Part shown: positions 24,071 through 26,700 of the stretch, one piece after another | Layout of the letters: each line of letters starts with the position of its first letter | How positions within the stretch are numbered: the stretch's first letter is position 1 | Source: UBA7887 sp964408735 | Lineage (GTDB): Bacteria > Pseudomonadota > Alphaproteobacteria > UBA7887 | NCBI GenBank assembly: GCA_964408735.1 | Contig: CAYPAX010000067.1 | Span: 1 to 26,700 of the forward strand | Reading direction: 5' to 3' | Length of the DNA: 26,700 bases | Position numbers and translations under genes: made by a program | Notes under the pieces: model-generated | What the model was told of the DNA's origin: nothing | Seen by the model: only the letters and a program-made list of their open reading frames with translations | Database searches by the model: none

Positions 24071-24103
24071 TCCTATGGGTGCCATATGTCAGATTTGGAC
24101 CAC
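24071..24103 (-). repeat. Right terminal inverted repeat of the MITE-like element
   Basis: Inverted partner of 23842-23874. Its outermost base (24103) is also the last base of the TAG stop codon of the RTX gene. Confidence 0.9.
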
Positions 24104-26700
24104 TAGTCACCGAAATCGATGTTTGTGACGATGCTAGCCGTGAAGTCCGGCGTCATGCTGGCGACGTCCCAGCCGCTGAAGGTCACGGAGAACTCCGCCG
24201 CGCCTGCCACGGTCATGGACAGGCCGTCGGCGGTATCGGTGAAAGAGAGGGCCCCGTCGCGCGCGGCTATGTCCGTGCCGAGAGAGTCGAACAACAGGTC
24301 GAGATCGATGATATCGCCCTCGACCGTATCAAAATCGGCGATCACGTCATGGCCGTCGAGGGCGCTTTCGAAGACGAAGCGGTCGGCACCTCCACCGCCG
24401 CGCAGTATGTCGTCACCGCCGCCGCCGATCAGGCGGTCGTTGCCGCCATTGCCGAACAGCAGGTCGTCCGATGCGCCGCCATCGATGATGTCGAAGGCAT
24501 TGCCGCCGACGAGGAAATCGCTCTCCGCGGTGCCGGCTTCCTCGAAGCCGAAGACCGTGCCGGGCAGAGACTCGAAGAGGAAGAACTCGACCGCGTTGCC
24601 GGCGTAGTGATTGATGATGTCGACGCCCGCGTTGACCGTCACCGTGACCGGAACAAAGAACTCGTCAAGTATCTCGCCTCTGGCCTCGAGGTCGCGAATG
24701 ATGAGGTCGTCGCCCTGGCGGTAGGCGGTAATGCGCTCCGGAGTGACCGGGTTGAGCTGCGATATCGAATCGACCCAGGCGTATTGGCCGAAGCCGAGGG
24801 CATCGAATTGGCCGCCCGGGTCGAAAATCGTATCGATGTCGTCGAGGACGATGCCGTCGGGAGCCTTCTCGGTGCCTGGCGGCGGTGCTTCCCTGAGGCT
24901 GCTGAAAGTCGCGCTCAGCAGGACAAAGCCAGTGTCGCCCACGCCGGCCCGGTTGGCAGTGGCACCGAAGACGTAGAAATCGCTGTCCGCGCCGCCGTCA
25001 AGAGTATCGTTGCCGCTGCCGCCGTTGAGGGTATCGGCGCCCGAACCGCCTAACAAGAGGTCACCGCCGCCGCCGCCCATGAGCACATCATTGCCGTCAA
25101 AGCCCGCCAGGAAATCGGTGCCGTTGAGGCCGCGCAATATGTTGTCCTGGGCGTCCCCGTAGATAACATCGGGCCGCTGGGTTCCGACGACGTTCTCGAT
25201 GCCGCTGATCACCTGATTGGCACCGTCGATGTTGGAGGTGCCGGAATTGAGGTCGACCCAGACCGGATCCGCGGACAGCCCCGCAACAATCTCCTCAGAG
25301 TCGGCGTAATAGACCGTATCGATGCCGTCGCCGCCGATCAGGGTGTTTTCGCCGCGGCCGAAGAGAATGTCGTCGCCCGCACCGCCGTCGAGGGTGTTGC
25401 TGCCGCTGTCGTCGCGCAGAAAATCGTTGCCATCGCCGCCGAACAGCTGGTCATCGCCCGCCTCGCCGAACAGGCGGTCGTCGCCCTCGCCGCCGTACAA
25501 GCTATCGTCGCCGACATTGCCAAACAGGTAATCGTTGCCGGCCCCGCCTATCAAGACGTCGAAGTCGCCAGGCTCACTGCCTGGCGGCGCTTGGAGATTG
25601 CCGTAGTCGCCGATCAAGACGTCGTCACCGTCGTCGCCGCTCATGACGTCGGTGCCGCCCATGCCCCAAAGGAAATCGGTACCGCCACGGCCAGCCACGC
25701 TGTCGCGACCGTCGCCGCCGAGAATCTCGTTGGTGCCGTCGTCGCCGTAGATGTAATCGCCGTAGGCCGATCCGCGAACGTTCTCGATTCCCGTGATCGT
25801 GTCGCCAGGCTCGCCCACCTCCCAGGACCGGCCGCCCGCCAAGTCGGTAGAGGTCCAATTCCTCGCCGCGGTCAAGCTCAGCCAGTCGAGGCCTTCGCCG
25901 CCGTCGATGGTGTCCGCGCCGGCACCACCCGCAAGGTGGTCGTCGCCGGCGCCGCCGAGCAGCGAGTCGGTGCCATCGCCACCGACCAGGAAGTCGCGCT
26001 CGGCACCGCCCAACAGATGATCGTTGCCGGCGCCGCCGTAGATGGCATCGCGGCCGTCACCACCGGAGAGGAAGTCCTTGCCGCCACTGCCGACCAAGAA
26101 GTCGTCGTCCGCCGTACCAGCCGCGGTGACGGTCATCGACAAGGTGAAATCGTCAAAGTGGACGCTCTCCACGGGCACGCCCTGATACTGGGCAAAGATG
26201 CGAACCCCATCGTCGGCAGCCGTCGTGAGATCGTCGATCATCAGGTCCATACCGCTGCGATAGGCGTCGAAATCGACCGGCAGGTACATCATGCCGAGGC
26301 CGCCATAGGAGATCACGGAGGTTGCGGTGGTAGCGCCGCCGCTGAGCGTGTCCAGCGAGAAGACGCCATCGAAGTGCAAGGCGTCGGGCAGGAAGCCGCG
26401 GCCGAGATCCTGGAACAGGCCGAGGCGGTCCACTCCCGCGCTGTCGAGAATGGTATCGCGGCCCCAGCCGCTGCCCCAGGCGTAGGAATCGTTGCCGTTG
26501 CCACCCAACAAGGTATCGTCGCCGTGATTGCCTTCGAGATAGTCGAAGCCTTCGCCGCCGTGAAGGGTGTCGTTGCCGGCACCGGCCGGATCGACCAGGG
26601 AACGGCCATCGAACGTGATGGGGACGCTGTCGCCGAACAGGAAATCGTTGCCGCCATCGCCCAAAATCTCATCGTCGGCCTCGTGGCCGAAAGCGATATC
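24103..26700 (-). CDS. RTX calcium-binding repeat protein (5' end outside the window)
   Basis: At least 865 C-terminal residues of a large secreted-type RTX protein are present. Glycine/aspartate nonapeptides of the GGxGxDxLx type recur in several blocks, for example LGGAGDDHLAGGAGADTIDG, DDRLFGEAGDDQLFGGDGND and GNDRLIGGGGDDILRGGGGA; they form calcium-binding beta-rolls. The blocks are separated by non-repeat regions resembling hemolysin-related linker domains (YRSGMDLMIDDLTTAADDGV; YRQGDDLIIRDLEARGEIL). The C-terminus (FVFESALDGHDVIADFDTVE then DIIDLDLLFDSL) is the usual end of type I-secreted RTX proteins. No enzymatic domain is visible, so function is open: adhesin, surface protein or toxin. 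No ABC exporter genes are in the window. The frame continues to the last base (DIAFGHEADDEILGDGGND), so the start lies outside. Confidence 0.9.
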   Translation of the reverse strand, partial: DIAFGHEADDEILGDGGNDFLFGDSVPITFDGRSLVDPAGAGNDTLHGGEGFDYLEGNHGDDTLLGGNGNDSYAWGSGWGRDTILDSAGVDRLGLFQDLGRGFLPDALHFDGVFSLDTLSGGATTATSVISYGGLGMMYLPVDFDAYRSGMDLMIDDLTTAADDGVRIFAQYQGVPVESVHFDDFTLSMTVTAAGTADDDFLVGSGGKDFLSGGDGRDAIYGGAGNDHLLGGAERDFLVGGDGTDSLLGGAGDDHLAGGAGADTIDGGEGLDWLSLTAARNWTSTDLAGGRSWEVGEPGDTITGIENVRGSAYGDYIYGDDGTNEILGGDGRDSVAGRGGTDFLWGMGGTDVMSGDDGDDVLIGDYGNLQAPPGSEPGDFDVLIGGAGNDYLFGNVGDDSLYGGEGDDRLFGEAGDDQLFGGDGNDFLRDDSGSNTLDGGAGDDILFGRGENTLIGGDGIDTVYYADSEEIVAGLSADPVWVDLNSGTSNIDGANQVISGIENVVGTQRPDVIYGDAQDNILRGLNGTDFLAGFDGNDVLMGGGGGDLLLGGSGADTLNGGSGNDTLDGGADSDFYVFGATANRAGVGDTGFVLLSATFSSLREAPPPGTEKAPDGIVLDDIDTIFDPGGQFDALGFGQYAWVDSISQLNPVTPERITAYRQGDDLIIRDLEARGEILDEFFVPVTVTVNAGVDIINHYAGNAVEFFLFESLPGTVFGFEEAGTAESDFLVGGNAFDIIDGGASDDLLFGNGGNDRLIGGGGDDILRGGGGADRFVFESALDGHDVIADFDTVEGDIIDLDLLFDSLGTDIAARDGALSFTDTADGLSMTVAGAAEFSVTFSGWDVASMTPDFTASIVTNIDFGD

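Larger units (their letters stand above)
23842..24103. mobile_element. MITE-like element with 33-bp terminal inverted repeats
   Basis: A 262-bp segment is bounded by 33-bp inverted repeats differing at one position (T versus C). It has no credible open reading frame. Nested palindromes fill the inside, so the strand could fold into a branched, cloverleaf-like structure. Size, terminal repeats and lack of coding capacity fit a miniature inverted-repeat transposable element mobilised by a transposase elsewhere. A clean target duplication is not seen: the flanks are CTCG on the left and CTAG on the right. It separates the RTX gene from acpP and could also act as a transcriptional barrier. I do not recognise the parent IS family. 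Confidence 0.7.

Noticed and set aside
24103..26700. The repetitive segment as a DNA repeat array or CRISPR
   Set aside because: The repetition is at the protein level (glycine/aspartate nonapeptides) and the DNA units vary; there are no constant repeats with unique spacers.

Overview
The window looks like chromosomal DNA of a high-GC alphaproteobacterium, possibly Rhodospirillales-like. The grounds are the gene order of the cell-wall cluster, an acpP-fabF-mltG block, a meso-diaminopimelate-type MurE, and strong GC bias. No tRNA, rRNA or CRISPR array was seen. The taxonomic placement is inference.

Positions 1-11374, all on the minus strand, hold the division and cell wall (dcw) cluster. In transcription order it is mraZ, rsmH, ftsL, ftsI, murE, murF, mraY, murD, ftsW, murG and the start of murC, which runs off the left edge. 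Most genes overlap by the four bases ATGA or GTGA, so the cluster is tightly packed and probably translationally coupled. Upstream of mraZ lies a run of TGGRN pentamers every 10 bp (11451-11556), which fits a MraZ operator array.

Positions 11845-14530, plus strand, carry two tandem paralogous DctP-type TRAP substrate-binding proteins without partner DctQ/DctM genes, then a small HELDA-motif membrane protein. Convergent to them, on the minus strand (16207 to 14535), is a three-gene redox operon: a dual CDGSH iron-sulfur protein, a ferredoxin/FAD/NAD reductase, and a group 1 truncated hemoglobin. Together it resembles a flavohemoglobin split into parts.

Positions 16455-20909, minus strand, are the most unusual part. 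A 671-residue protein has two [peptidoglycan-binding-like + beta] repeats and a hydrophobic C-terminal domain. It is followed by a small membrane protein with a GYVxCG...DCAxAGA tail. Next come a 251-residue stand-alone copy of the C-terminal domain, a 90-residue hydrophobic ORF, a second membrane protein of the same tail family, and a broken copy of the N-terminal peptidoglycan-binding module. This is the layout of a polymorphic toxin locus: full toxin, immunity, orphan tip, immunity, remnant. I infer an undescribed membrane-active toxin/immunity family. Parts of the locus are visibly AT-richer than its surroundings.

Positions 21200-23735, minus strand, are acpP, fabF and mltG. Upstream of acpP is a roughly 262-bp element with 33-bp terminal inverted repeats and nested internal palindromes (23842-24103), which looks like a MITE. 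It ends exactly at the stop codon of a large RTX calcium-binding repeat protein (24103-26700), whose 5' end lies outside the window.
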